Shown one piece after another: positions 12,334-22,331 of a stretch of DNA of 64,000 nt; the first letter of the stretch is position 1; each line of letters opens with the position of its first letter. The translations under genes were made by a program, and so were the position numbers. The DNA is from Phytophthora sp. 'mugwort' (taxonomy: Eukaryota; Oomycota; Peronosporomycetes; Peronosporales; Peronosporaceae), in assembly GCA_033558025.1 (NCBI GenBank), contig JAUCEF010000006.1, positions 682,001 through 746,000 of the forward strand, given 5' to 3'. Under the pieces are notes generated by a model. It was not told the DNA's origin, ran no database searches, and saw only the letters and a list, made by a program, of their open reading frames with translations.

Positions 12334-14101
12334 GTGGCTCCACCGAGGCTGAAGTGGCTCAGACCCGAAATCCCTCGTGCCCAAGCGGACCCCTGGCGGG
12401 AGACAGCCCTCGTTGTCGATGCCGACGCTGCAAATGCCGTGCTCGAGATGCTGAAGTCGTTCGACATCGCCAATAGCAATACGTCGAAATGTACTGATTG
12501 CATTGTCGCGGAGCTCCACAAGACGCGCGACAGACGCCTAGATTGCAGCTCAGACGCCTGCCATGATGCCAGCGACTTCAAGTGCGCCTGGCGCGGACGA
12601 ATGATAACCTGTCTCGAAACAAACCTCGTATCCGTTTACGAGTTTGCCCTGCACACCTCGGAGGCAGACTCACCGAAGCGCAACAAGTTAATGGAGACGC
12701 AAAAGCAATTGTGCATGGAGATGGTAGAGCATCATCACCGACCGATGCGCATTCGGCACGCGCTGGCCCGCAAGTTGTCCACACCCCTGGCGGATCTGCC
12801 TAATTTGAAAGTCGTCCAGAACTTCGTGAACCACTATTCTCGCACCTACCTTGAGAACCATGATTGTGTAGAGACACTGAGGGAGTGGATCCATGCGAGG
12901 ACTTTCACTGGAACCGAAGCAATGGCGGACCCGTTCACGTTTGGTTGGGAATTAGATCCCGAGGACAAGCCTGTAGTTGGAAACGGCTCGGACCTTAGGG
13001 CTTACGACGAAGGCGCTAATACTTTGGATGATGCTATCGCCGGAGTCTTTTATCCTTCACGTCGACGCGACTTACAAGATGAAATGTGGGGAGTATCCTG
13101 TGCTCGTAGGTATCTCTGACCAGTCAGAGGATTTCATGTGGTGACGCTATTCGTTATCTCCCAAGAGACGCAAACTGTCATTGAAGCAGCCTTGCTGGCT
13201 CTTCAACGTTTGTATTTTCGGATCGCGCGCAAGCATCTCGTTTTGGGCAACCCTCGATTTAGGTCGTTGGTGTGTTTCTTTCACGTCATGGAGAAGGTGC
13301 AGAAGGCGATTAAGGGCTTTCCCTCGTCGTGGCCGCTACCATTGTTCATGACATGTACGATATGCAGTTCGCGAGAACCGAATTGGAGTTTATTCGGATG
13401 CGCGACTACGTTTTGCAGAAATGGTCGGCTCATTCGTTTCTGGTAGATTTTGCCCAGTATATCAGTACGCAGTGGCTGTTTGGGAGGTTCAGCATGGGGC
13501 AGGTGTATGCAACCCGTTGTGGTTTCGCATCAACGAATAACCCTGCCGAAACTTTCAATGCGTTGCTAATGAGAGATTACACGCTGAGACGCCGCTTGAA
13601 CTTGAAAATGGGCACTTTATTGCGTGAGCTTAGCGACTGCTGCGAGAACCAGTCCGGTAATACCCGAGAGTTCCGTTTTGACGCCGTCCCCACGGCAACC
13701 TCATACGACGCGTCGGTGAGCTGACGCGAGAAAAGTTATTAGGCCTCTGGAATAACGAACCGGTTAAAAATGCGTATGCTGGAGGCCCCACTATCGTGCT
13801 TGTGGCGTGTCGTCTTGCGAAGTGACTTATCGTAGCGTCTAATAAGCGGTCGGAAGAGGGGATTGCAGTCTCCGCCCAGATGGGGGCCAATTACGCGCGG
13901 ATGGAGGTTCAGGGTCAACCGTGGGGAGGCTGGCCGGTTGACGTCGACCACTTCTTCGCGTTTGGAATTTGCGTGCACGTTTTGTTCGCACTGAGAATCA
14001 CGAGACATTTGGACAGTAGCGCCAGGGAGATCCTTGTTACACGCAAGAAGCGCAAGCCGCGCCAGCAGATGCACGGAATGAGGGATGGTGTCCGCCTTTA
14101 G
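12334..14101 (+). pseudogene. Mutator-like (MULE) transposase with SWIM zinc-finger remnant
   Basis: Degenerate coding region in at least three frames. The N-terminal part (12334-13040) reads through a Cys/His-rich segment, then RHALARKLSTPLADLPNLK and WIHARTFTGTEAMADPFTF. A frame change follows, with the first catalytic Asp context LHVDATYKMKCGEYPVLVG at about 13050-13107. Another change gives FVISQETQ and PRFRSLVCFFHVMEKVQKAI (to about 13310), then FASTNNPAETFNALLMRDYT (about 13525-13580), where the catalytic Glu is expected. The sequence just before PRF that should carry the second Asp looks deleted. The end resembles a SWIM finger (GICVHVLFALRITR) but its first Cys pair is gone. No ATG opens the frame. 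The family call rests on the overall order of MULE motifs and is firm; the copy is inactive. Confidence 0.85.
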
Positions 14102-14381
14102 TTGTGCAGCGCTGAGTTTTGAGTGATCCAGCACAGAGTAGCGATCATCCGCGTTGCATCTGGATAGCTCACGGTGTACGTACGGTCTTTTAGTAGCCTA
14201 CTCAAGTGAGATTCATGCACCACCCTATCGTTGAATGTTGAAAAAAAACTAGGGCCTTCCAGGATTACATACCTTCTTATCCTTCAGTTACTCGACTTAT
14301 ACTCTCATCCAGAACAATATATCCCTACGGTGCGTTAGAGCATTTTCTAACTCACGCTTGCGAACCATCTTCAGATCCCTC

Positions 14382-16194
14382 TCAGCAGTCATCGCAGGCA
14401 CACTTACACCAAATATCATCTCCATAGTCGACGGTGAGCTGGGTTCCTGCCTTGACGTCCTTGGTCATGATAGCCAGCACTTTCACGCTAGTACCATTCT
14501 GCATTTCCACGAAAGAGACATTCGGTGTACACGAGTGGCTCATGAATCGTGTCAAAAATCCAATTCGAGAGCCTCGATGTAAATAAATTTCTTACGCATC
14601 GACTTTGCGTGGAGAAGCATGGTGTATCACTGTTCTGCTTCACTGCTTGATCCGGCTGTCCTTCTACGACAGCATTGTACTCGCACAATTTACCGGCATA
14701 CTCACCCAAGACGTCTCCGACATTCAAGAAGGTCGTCGTGAGAAACCCTAGTCCATCCCAGTGGGTGTCAAACACTTTCATGGTCGAAAGAGAAGGGGTA
14801 GCGTTACGACAAACTGCCTCCAGCCCGCAACAATCGCTGCATTGCTGCATGTGTCCATGAAGCAATCTCCAACGCAACCGCAAGGTTCGCCCTCACCAAT
14901 ATCTGAAAATGAAATTTCTCCGGTATGACGCACTCAATGGTGTACTTCACGTCCACTGGCCACTTTTCCAGCAAATTAGACCCATCACTAGCGCTGGGCA
15001 CCCTGACCTCCTCGAACCGCGGCCTGCGAGCACGGAGGGCACGAAGGCGATCTTTCACCCTCGTCAATAGCAGTAGCTGCTTAGCCTTCTGGGCCTTGAA
15101 GGTGTGTGCGTGGTAGATCTCCCTTGCGAGAACGCGACACATACCAAAACCCCAGTCGCTTCTTGGGTTGGTGCCGGATTTTCGAGCGCTCCCAACGGTA
15201 GGAATTGGTATGAGATACTTCTCGGCGGCGGCCAATTTTTCTGTATGGCCACTATCCGTGTCGAACACAATTTCCTCGCTTGCAGTACTTGCGCCTTGTG
15301 TACACGAACCGCCATCAGTAGCTGGAATCCGTGGTGCATCTGCTGATCTGGTCGACGGCGAAAGTACCTCATAGTCGGGGAGATTATCGACGACATCTGC
15401 CAACCTTTGCGTCGGCCTGCACGTCAAATTCTCACGTACAGGGGGGTTGCATGGCCCCTGCGATCTTTGTTCGCTATCTGGTGCTGCCATACTTGGCAAA
15501 TTATCCGCGCTGGGAGGTGGCGAAGGTTCAATACTGTCACAGACTTCGTCAACATCGTCCGAAAAAAAAACTCATTCATTGACTGGCTTTCTATATCCTC
15601 GCTTGGATCAGTTGAGAGTATACCACACGAGGCTTTTTGAGCCCCGGGAAGGTGCTGTTGTCTTCGACTTTGATCCTCTGGGCGGAGGTGAAGCATCATC
15701 ACTGCGTCGTAACTTCTCCATGTCATCTTCTGACCTCTGTGAACCGGTGCTCCCCCTTTCGTCGCGTGCGCTGTGAACCTGACGCATCGAAGTCTCAACG
15801 CTCTGGTTAATTGCACCCTGAACGGTTACATTAAAGAGACTGGCCCGCGTGGGATCCGCACAGGTACCCGCTATCAGGCGGAATATCCTCAGCTTCCGCC
15901 ACTTGGCGAATTCGTCCTTAAATCGATTGCCCAATCGATCGACATGGCGCCTTAACATCATATGGAGTGGTATCAGTTCCCCGGTGTCGATAACGACCGG
16001 AAAGCAGGCTCGTCCATAGCGTCCATGACGCGCAGAATGACTGAGACGCGAAGTCCTCGAGGATCGCCACAGACGAATTCCATCGAGTAATATTCGATCC
16101 TGTCGCCCACGTGAAGACTTTCCGGTGGGAGCTCAGACGCACTAAGCCCTTGCATCCTGCTTCTGAGAGTGCTGGGTGGTGCGCGGCTGGCCAC
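14382..16194 (-). pseudogene. SET-domain (histone-lysine methyltransferase-like) gene inside the MULE, frameshifted
   Basis: Convergent to the MULE transposase. The first segment starts at ATG 16192-16194 (SLHVGDRIEYYSMEFVCGD). After a frame change near 16000 it continues as VIDTGELIPLH then RRHVDRLGNRFKDEFAKW (15961 down to 15608), then a Ser/Pro-rich middle (15499-14804). The C-terminal SET domain spans about 14883-14382: LSTMKVFDTHWDGLGFLTT and VGDVLGEYAGKL in one frame. After a frame change or stop near 14610-14630 it reads MLLHAKSMRKKFIYIEALEL, RFMSHSCTPNVSFVEMQN, LTVDYGDDIW and the post-SET-like CKCACDDC before TGA 14382-14384. The (N/S)HSC and DYG motifs of the SET active site are present. 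It needs several repairs to read through, so it is a pseudogene here. The substrate is unknown; a histone is inferred from family membership only. Confidence 0.8.
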
Positions 16195-16810
16195 GGTTTA
16201 AGGCTACGAGAAGGATCGTGGTGTGTCGGCCCAGTCTCAGGCGTTGGGTACACCACTCCTTTTACGTTCACGTAATACTCGGAAAACCCTGACGGGGCCT
16301 ACAGCACATCTGCCCCGGCTTCTGAACTCTGCCTTTTTCTACCAAGCGCACCAGCGCTTGGCTAACCAGGACAGCTTTTCCGCACCGTCTCTGCGTTTAT
16401 GTGGTGCAAGTTGTGTGTTGATCAGATGGGTAAGTGTGAAAGTTAGGTTTCCTCTAGAATCTTCGAACACTGAGACAAGCAGCATTCAGAGCAGGTCGTC
16501 ACACCAGCATAATCGGAACCGCAAGTAGTGCCTGCGTGATGACTCCATATTCGGCAATCGCTAAATGGTCGAAGAACTCCGATGATAGGATTCCTTCTGC
16601 CAACATCACACCATTGACCGCAATGGCCAGAAGTTCTAGATCAATCTATATTTCGCAGTGTTCAGCTGTCCAGCTTTTTTCTAATTCTATTAGAAATATA
16701 CAATAAGTCAGGGGGTAAGGGTCCTAGTATCAAAAGTGTAAAATGTATAATGGAATTTTTTCACGGGCTGGACGTGGCCACCTGATAACATTTATTTGAA
16801 TGAGAGTGAG

Positions 16811-17152
16811 TGCGCCCAACTGAAATGGGAGGGGGTGAAAGTCACATAAAACGATCATCGGAGGAGAGTGGTTGCGAGCGCGCGTAGTCACAGCAAATTC
16901 ACGCGGGTGCCCGCGAAGCAGGGCCGCGCGGTATTTGCGGAGGCGGGCCCAGGGCCGAACTTTCCAGCGAGCCGAGCACTGTAGCGGGCCGAACATAGAA
17001 TCTTTTCCTCGCAGGAGCGCAGCGACTGCCTGCGAAGCAAAGCCAAGACCGCGATGCCATCGGTCCCGGGAAGGCTAGGGTTAACCATGATGTGTGACAA
17101 TCAATACAAACGTAAGCTTAAGCTAAAAATGTGATGCGGCAAGTTGGGCGCA
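16811..17152. mobile_element. MITE-like repeat, copy 1 (342 bp)
   Basis: Bounded by perfect 11-bp inverted ends (TGCGCCCAACT at 16811, AGTTGGGCGCA ending 17152). It is a reverse-oriented relative of 61654-61996, which has the same length and similar ends. Internal sequence is G+C-rich and non-coding. No target duplication is obvious. It lies inside the outer element at 11.7-18.2 kb. Confidence 0.7.
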
Positions 17153-17689
17153 GCAAATCGTGCCTATTTGAAATCAGTAACAGAGCAGTTCCATAACTGA
17201 TATCATCGCTTCTGATAACGAGAATTTACATGTATCTGACTGCCTTTTGAAACTCGGCGATTATTTAGTGAAATATGGGTGCGAGACCGGTTTTTCGTCT
17301 TTTATTTAGGTGAGTTCTATTTGACGAGAATTTCGCATTCCATGAAATTCATGCCTTTTTGTCCAATCAGATCATGAATATCTAATCAGTTTGAGAACTG
17401 CCAATCTCCCCGCGGAAACAAACGATGGTGCAAGAAAGTGGAGAAGGCGGGATAGTGCAACCGCCTCCAAGAGAGAAACAGAGAATACGTGAGAAGAAGA
17501 AGAATTCCGACGTCAAAGACTCGCGTTGTGACGGAGGTGGGGGATGAAAAGGATCTCGACATTGCGATCAGCTGGGCAGACGATGCGACATTTATGCTTG
17601 TCTGGGAGTTGCTGGTGCTCCTATTCTACAGGGAGCAAATGCTGCTGCGTCTGGCGTGCATTGCGAGCCTGATTTTCAGGTCCGGTTGT

Positions 17690-18182
17690 TGCGGTCAATG
17701 CCAATTCTCCTGTGATATTGGCAGAAGGAATCCCATCATCGGAGTTCTTCGACCATTTAGCGATTGCCGAATATGGAGTCATCACGCAGGCACTACTTGC
17801 GGTTCCGATCATGCTGGTGTGGGGACCTGCTCTGAATGCTGCTGGTCTCAGTGTTGGGAGATTCTCCATGGTGACGGATGCTGGAAGAGGCAGGAACCAT
17901 GCAATGCAGCGGAGTTTTGTGCCGTTCCTATGATGATGATGCTTCTGATGTAGAAAGCTATGGAGCATGGAGGCGCCCAGGAAAAAATAATTGGTTCTCT
18001 TGTTTTAGGCGATTTTGGACTTTGGAGAAACATGCATTGCTTTTACCTAACTTTCAATATACAGGTGGAAACATTAAACACGCTAATTCCCCGCGTTCCG
18101 TACGGTAGCGGACGAGTGTTTGGTTTATGCTACACCGTCCGCTCAACCTGTGCATAAGAGGGCATAGAGAGTACCCCTAGAC
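17690..18182 (-). repeat. right inverted-repeat arm (complete)
   Basis: This arm is uninterrupted. Positions 17858-18182 pair with 11734-12059, and 17690-17850 pair with 16463-16622. The continuous state of this arm is the reference that shows where the left arm was split. Confidence 0.8.
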
Positions 18183-20703
18183 TCTACACCCTCAGAGGGA
18201 GCGATGATGTACAGTATACATGTACGTAACCACCGATAGCCGCCGCTGCGTCTACATGTACAGGCTCAAGCAGTCCAGAGTCAGGGGCGTCCACGGGTGG
18301 GGACGAGTCTCTTCAGTCTCTGCATTGTCACGAGGTCCGGAATTGCACCGAACTGCATGCATCTCGACAGCTGATCGCCTCCATGTTCGCCATGTTTACC
18401 GCTGTGTCTTCTCTTGCCAAGCGATGGCGTGAAGAGAGCGCGCTGTCATGACTGGGATACGGAGACAACCAGTCGAGCGGACGGTATGTAGGGTAGGTAA
18501 TAGCGCTACATACCGTCCGCTCGACTGGTTGTCTAATATGTATAGTATTGTTAGTCTGCTGAGGCGGAACGGCGTTCGATCTCAATGGCCTTCTATCGAA
18601 TATCCATAGCTTCGAGAATGATATGATTCGCTTGCAAAAGTTGTTCGCCCCCTACTCATCCGTTTACGCCATTGAGCGGGTGCGTGATCGAAGATGTGGG
18701 CGGCAATGACGATGGGGGCTTCTTAACCGATGTAGCTTGGTTGGCGCTCAGGGCCTTAAGAACGCGGATGCCCGCCAGCCGGGGTTATTGCGCGCGCTGA
18801 TGCGAAAGGCTCAAGATTTACTCGCATTGTTGCTAACGCTATCCCAGATTGGAGGATATGGATGGTTTTCATGCAGCTTTCCCTATCGATTGACGATTTT
18901 TCGTGAATGACGCCGACAAAGTGCAATTGGCGGTCTCTCGTCAACATGACGGCCAAGCTGCGTGTATGCTTGTTTAAAGCAGCATGACACTCCATGCGAG
19001 ATTGTCAGCCCACACGATTGTAAAGAGTACTCTTGAAGACAACAGTGCCAATTATTGTGTACCCACGCGAGTTTCCAAAACTTGGAACGTAGAAATTGTC
19101 GTCGCGCTCGCCCTAACGACACGCGACATCAGATGCAGTACGTACCTGGCATGCCTCAGAACCGGATGAACAAATCTTCGCGCGACGCACCGTTACTTCG
19201 CACCGCGCCGGCCGGTTGCACCGTCAGCTTTGCATTAGTTAGCACCGGACGGCGCTCGTCTATCGCTGGGTAAAGGGTTTTCGATACAACGGAGTCGTGG
19301 ATCCCAAGATCAGGCCGTGCATAGCGCACCACGCCGCACCGGATCCTCGTGTACTTGTGAAGTATATTACCGTATTGATATTTTGCGCAGGGGGCAGCGG
19401 TCGCAAGAACTGGCTGCAGGATTAACATGCTGTTGTGTATTTTGCCTAATAAGTATTAATAAGCATTATACATGTATTTAGTTTGCTTCTAGACTAGTGT
19501 ATAAGATACCAAAATGTGGATAAAATGGTATTGTGCACCTGACTGACAATCCGCCAGCCGCGACTACAGTAATAGAGATGCTGCGACGTTCGCAGATCTC
19601 TCCAACCGACGCGATGACAACCCGCCATCGGTCCGGACGTCGGCCAGAGGGCGACAAAGACGGACTCGACTTTGAGATCCTGGGTTCCCGAAATCCATGC
19701 TGAAAACGTCTGTCCATTTCTTGCAAGCACCAGTCACAGAGTGGTCCGGTTATAAATGCCGAGACCAGAGAGCCGCCGATAAACGGCAACCTCGGACAGC
19801 GGCGGTGCCCGACACTTGGTGCTTAATATGGTAGTACGCGGCCCCAATCTGGCAAACGCCATACTTACGTACAGTTTTCAGCGACCTTCTCGTACAGCTT
19901 CGTGTGTAACCTCGACTGGTTCTCGACCTCTCGATCCATCGTGGCGTGCCCGGTCACGGCAACGGATCGTTGCCGGCCGTTGCTCTGAACCGCTAACTGC
20001 CGACAATGGGCGGCAATTGCAAGCGCCAAGCCGCCTGTAATGAGCAACCAAGAGTAGGCTGGGGATCCGCTGGCATCCGTGGGATACCGGCCAGCGGATC
20101 GCAATCCCGGCGGAAGTTTGCGCCGTTGAACCGTTGACGATCATGTGGATGGCAAACGCCAAGTTCGTGGATTGTCTCTCGGCGTCTGATAGCGGGCACT
20201 CTCCATGTGCGCGGTGGCGGCGCTCTCGCCGTCAGCCGGTGACCGGTAGCTGAGCGTCCTCTGTTCTTTGCACGACCTCCATCACCATCGCGCTGACCAT
20301 GTAGCCTGCGGCTCAGCCTTGTTCCTCGGTGGGGAACGAACGCCTCCTTCAGTTTCCAATTTCGACCGTCGCTGACAAGTGCAGCGCACCACGTCGAACC
20401 AGCCGGCCACGCCAGCTCATCATCGGCCCGACCGCCAAAGCGGCACCACCCACACGCGCACGAAACCTTCGCGAACGAATCCCGCCGCCCCAAATTTCGC
20501 CCCACCCAGCCGATTCCAAGAGACGCCGGTGCGTTTGACAAGAGCACCGAGTGTGACAAGCATCCGCCCACAACCACAGCCTTTCCCACCCTCGCACCAC
20601 ACCACACCTCACCGCCCCGCGATCGCCTCATTCTGGAATCGGACACACCGACCGCGCGTACTCAAAAGATCGACCAATCGACCAATTTTTCTGCCACCTC
20701 ACC
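18183..20703. other. intergenic 2.5 kb, hairpin but no supported gene
   Basis: Apart from the perfect hairpin at 18464-18533, I see only short overlapping frames on both strands. The G+C-rich 19.9-20.65 kb part produces frames of up to 217 aa on the minus strand and others on the plus strand. They are low-complexity Arg/Pro-rich and look like compositional artefacts upstream of the next gene. Two CCAAT boxes sit at 20674-20678 and 20682-20686, just before the next start codon. Confidence 0.45.
18464..18533. repeat. perfect 28-bp inverted repeat (hairpin), 14-nt loop
   Basis: Arms 18464-18491 and 18506-18533 are exact reverse complements. The stem contains GAGCGGACGGT, which also occurs in the subterminal part of the long inverted repeats of the neighbouring element (near 11775 and 18135). 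It may therefore be a miniature relative or solo end of that element. Confidence 0.85.
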
Positions 20704-21411
20704 ATGGATATCCGCCGACTGCTGCACAACCCGGACGACGGCGGCTGGTATATCATCGGCGAGACCAAGAGCGAGGCCGAGATGAACGACTTCCGCCGCT
20801 CACTCAAGCGCAACGCCATCATCAATACGCACCTTGTGAACTGCACTATGAACCACGAGAATCTTGGCGTGGACGTCGCGAACACCGAACACAAAATGAA
20901 GGTCCAGTGGACCAAGTGCACCTCTGCGCTGTGCCACCCCAAGGGCAACAACCAGAATGAGATCGGTGAGCAGGGCAAGCCGCGCGTGTGCCCCGTGCAG
21001 GTCCGTATGTCCACGTGCCAGCTCACGTACGCCGGCATCATCTGCCAGGCTTATCAACATTTGAGCGAGGAGCACGACTCGGCCGAGCCCCTGCAGACGT
21101 CCGTGACCGAGGAGATGAAAACACATATTGTGCGTATGCTGCAAGATAACCCCGATGTGAAGCCCATGGCCATCTACAAGGAGCTTACAGCGCTACACGA
21201 GCAGGGTGCGTTCGGCTCCGACCTCATGCCTACAAAGATTCAGCTGCGCAATGCGCTCACCTATTTAAGAAGCCGCAAGCTTAAGATGTCGAGTGGTAGC
21301 ACGGGCAGTGGCGGTTCCATGGACGGAACCCCGCGAAAACGAAGATATGACTCGTTCTCGGATGGGAGCGAGTCGCCTCCGCTCGAGGAGCACCGACAAC
21401 CGGAATACTAA
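20704..21411 (+). CDS. intact single-exon protein resembling the N-terminal region of Mutator transposases
   Basis: 235 aa, one exon, starting in a strong context (CACCATGG). Residues 5-130 contain spaced Cys and His (KCTSALCHP, RVCPVQVRMSTCQL, IICQAYQHLSEEH), suggesting a zinc-binding DNA-recognition fold. Residues 140-195 (SVTEEMKTHIVRMLQDNP, VKPMAIYKEL, PTKIQLRNALTYLRSRKLKM) resemble the helical segment that precedes the catalytic domain in MULE/FLYWCH-type transposases. No catalytic domain follows; the tail is Ser/Gly-rich, then basic (GTPRKRRYDS) and acidic. The frame is undamaged, unlike every element gene in this window, and tandem CCAAT motifs lie about 20-30 bp upstream. I infer a DNA-binding protein, possibly derived from a transposase. 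The function is not known. Confidence 0.7.
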   Translation: MDIRRLLHNPDDGGWYIIGETKSEAEMNDFRRSLKRNAIINTHLVNCTMNHENLGVDVANTEHKMKVQWTKCTSALCHPKGNNQNEIGEQGKPRVCPVQVRMSTCQLTYAGIICQAYQHLSEEHDSAEPLQTSVTEEMKTHIVRMLQDNPDVKPMAIYKELTALHEQGAFGSDLMPTKIQLRNALTYLRSRKLKMSSGSTGSGGSMDGTPRKRRYDSFSDGSESPPLEEHRQPEY

Positions 21412-22331
21412 AACCATGATCATTTTTCATATCCTCTGTTAGAGTCAATGAGGGACCTCAGAACGCAGGAACGCATACCTGGCCTATCTATCGCGTCTAC
21501 CCGCCCACCCATTCGAAGTCGACTAGGCCTTTAGGCCAAGGAGGCAACTCAATTAAGGCACAGCACCAAGGCTGCCAGGTACTAATATACAATAGACGAC
21601 AACGCCCACAAAAACGTTTTTTATCCGTTTACCCACTCGTGCGACCCCGTATCCGTATAGAGCACTCAGATAAGAACTTCAGCGACTAAGCTTTCGTGAG
21701 TGTAGCTAAGTAGTATTGTTCAACATCAGTCGCAGTCTCACTCATGAGTCACGAGCACGAGTTGTGACCGTCCCTTCGCAGACCGAAACGATACACGTGC
21801 CTCGAGTCCGGCAGAAAGTTCGGCACTAGACAAGTGCCACAACTTGCACTTGTCAGAGAGCCAATATTGAATTTGGACGGTTGAGCTTGATGCTACTTGT
21901 GGGTCAATTGTGCCGCTTGTGGCCCACAAGTAGCATCAAGCTCAGCCGTCCAAATTCAGTGTTGGCTTTGCAGCTAAATGTCGTGTTGATTGCTCCCCAA
22001 TCATTGACATTAAAGTACCCTAAATTACCCATACAAAAATAAGACACGACGTGTTACGGCGAGAAAGTGTGTTGAGTTAAACGTGTGCACATACATGCAT
22101 ACTGGTAATACACGTACATGGCTATTCCCAAAAAACGAAAGAGTAAAAAGCTTCAACTTAGTCGTCATACATTGAACCTCCACAAGGGCATATCAAAAAG
22201 AATGTGAAGACGCATATATTATGTCCACCACACAAAGCTGGAGTAAATACGAATGGGTCAAATGTGTGCACCACACCACGTTTATTGAGGGAGGATCTAA
22301 TACGAAGATTTCCTAGTTACAGCTTACGACT
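21412..22331. other. intergenic, contains a foldback repeat
   Basis: About 920 bp between two plus-strand genes. The only structure seen is the near-palindromic repeat at 21861-21965. No coding sequence is recognised. Confidence 0.5.
21861..21965. repeat. foldback repeat, 43-bp arms, about 19-nt loop
   Basis: Arms 21861-21903 and 21923-21965 are reverse complements with about four mismatches. It would form a long hairpin. Non-coding; probably a small foldback/MITE remnant in the promoter region of the proteasome gene. Confidence 0.85.

Larger units (their letters stand above)
12058..16454. mobile_element. Mutator-like element (MULE) carrying a SET-domain gene, with 8-bp target duplication
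   Basis: A 4397-bp insertion inside the left arm of the outer element. It is flanked by the direct repeat TAGAATCT at 12050-12057 and 16455-16462; the uninterrupted right arm carries the corresponding site once. An 8-bp duplication fits the 8-11 bp of Mutator elements. The two ends are weakly inverted (cGAGAACGCC at the left, GAGGAAACC on the complement of the right). It encodes two convergent broken genes, a MULE transposase (+) and a SET-domain protein (-). Frameshifts in both show the copy is dead. Confidence 0.75.
11734..18182. mobile_element. outer element with long inverted repeats, split by a nested MULE
   Basis: The sequence at 11734-12059 is the near-exact reverse complement of 17858-18182 (about 325 bp; shared outer end GTCTAGGGGTACTCTCTATG). 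The inverted similarity then resumes on the left at 16463-16622 and matches the right arm at about 17690-17850. The left arm is therefore one repeat of about 490 bp that has been cut by an insertion (12058-16454). Without the insertion the outer element is about 2 kb, with arms flanking about 1.1 kb of non-coding sequence that itself contains a small MITE-like repeat. I found no convincing target duplication outside the outer ends; weak similarity continues a short way outward (a catcatcg motif on both sides), so the true ends may lie a few tens of bases further out. It is probably a non-autonomous foldback-like or Mutator-related element. Confidence 0.75.

Noticed and set aside
19993..20960. 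Overlapping frames of 217 aa (-) and 193 aa (+)
   Set aside because: Arg/Pro/Thr-rich translations from a G+C-rich promoter region; they overlap each other and the start of the better-supported 20704-21411 gene.
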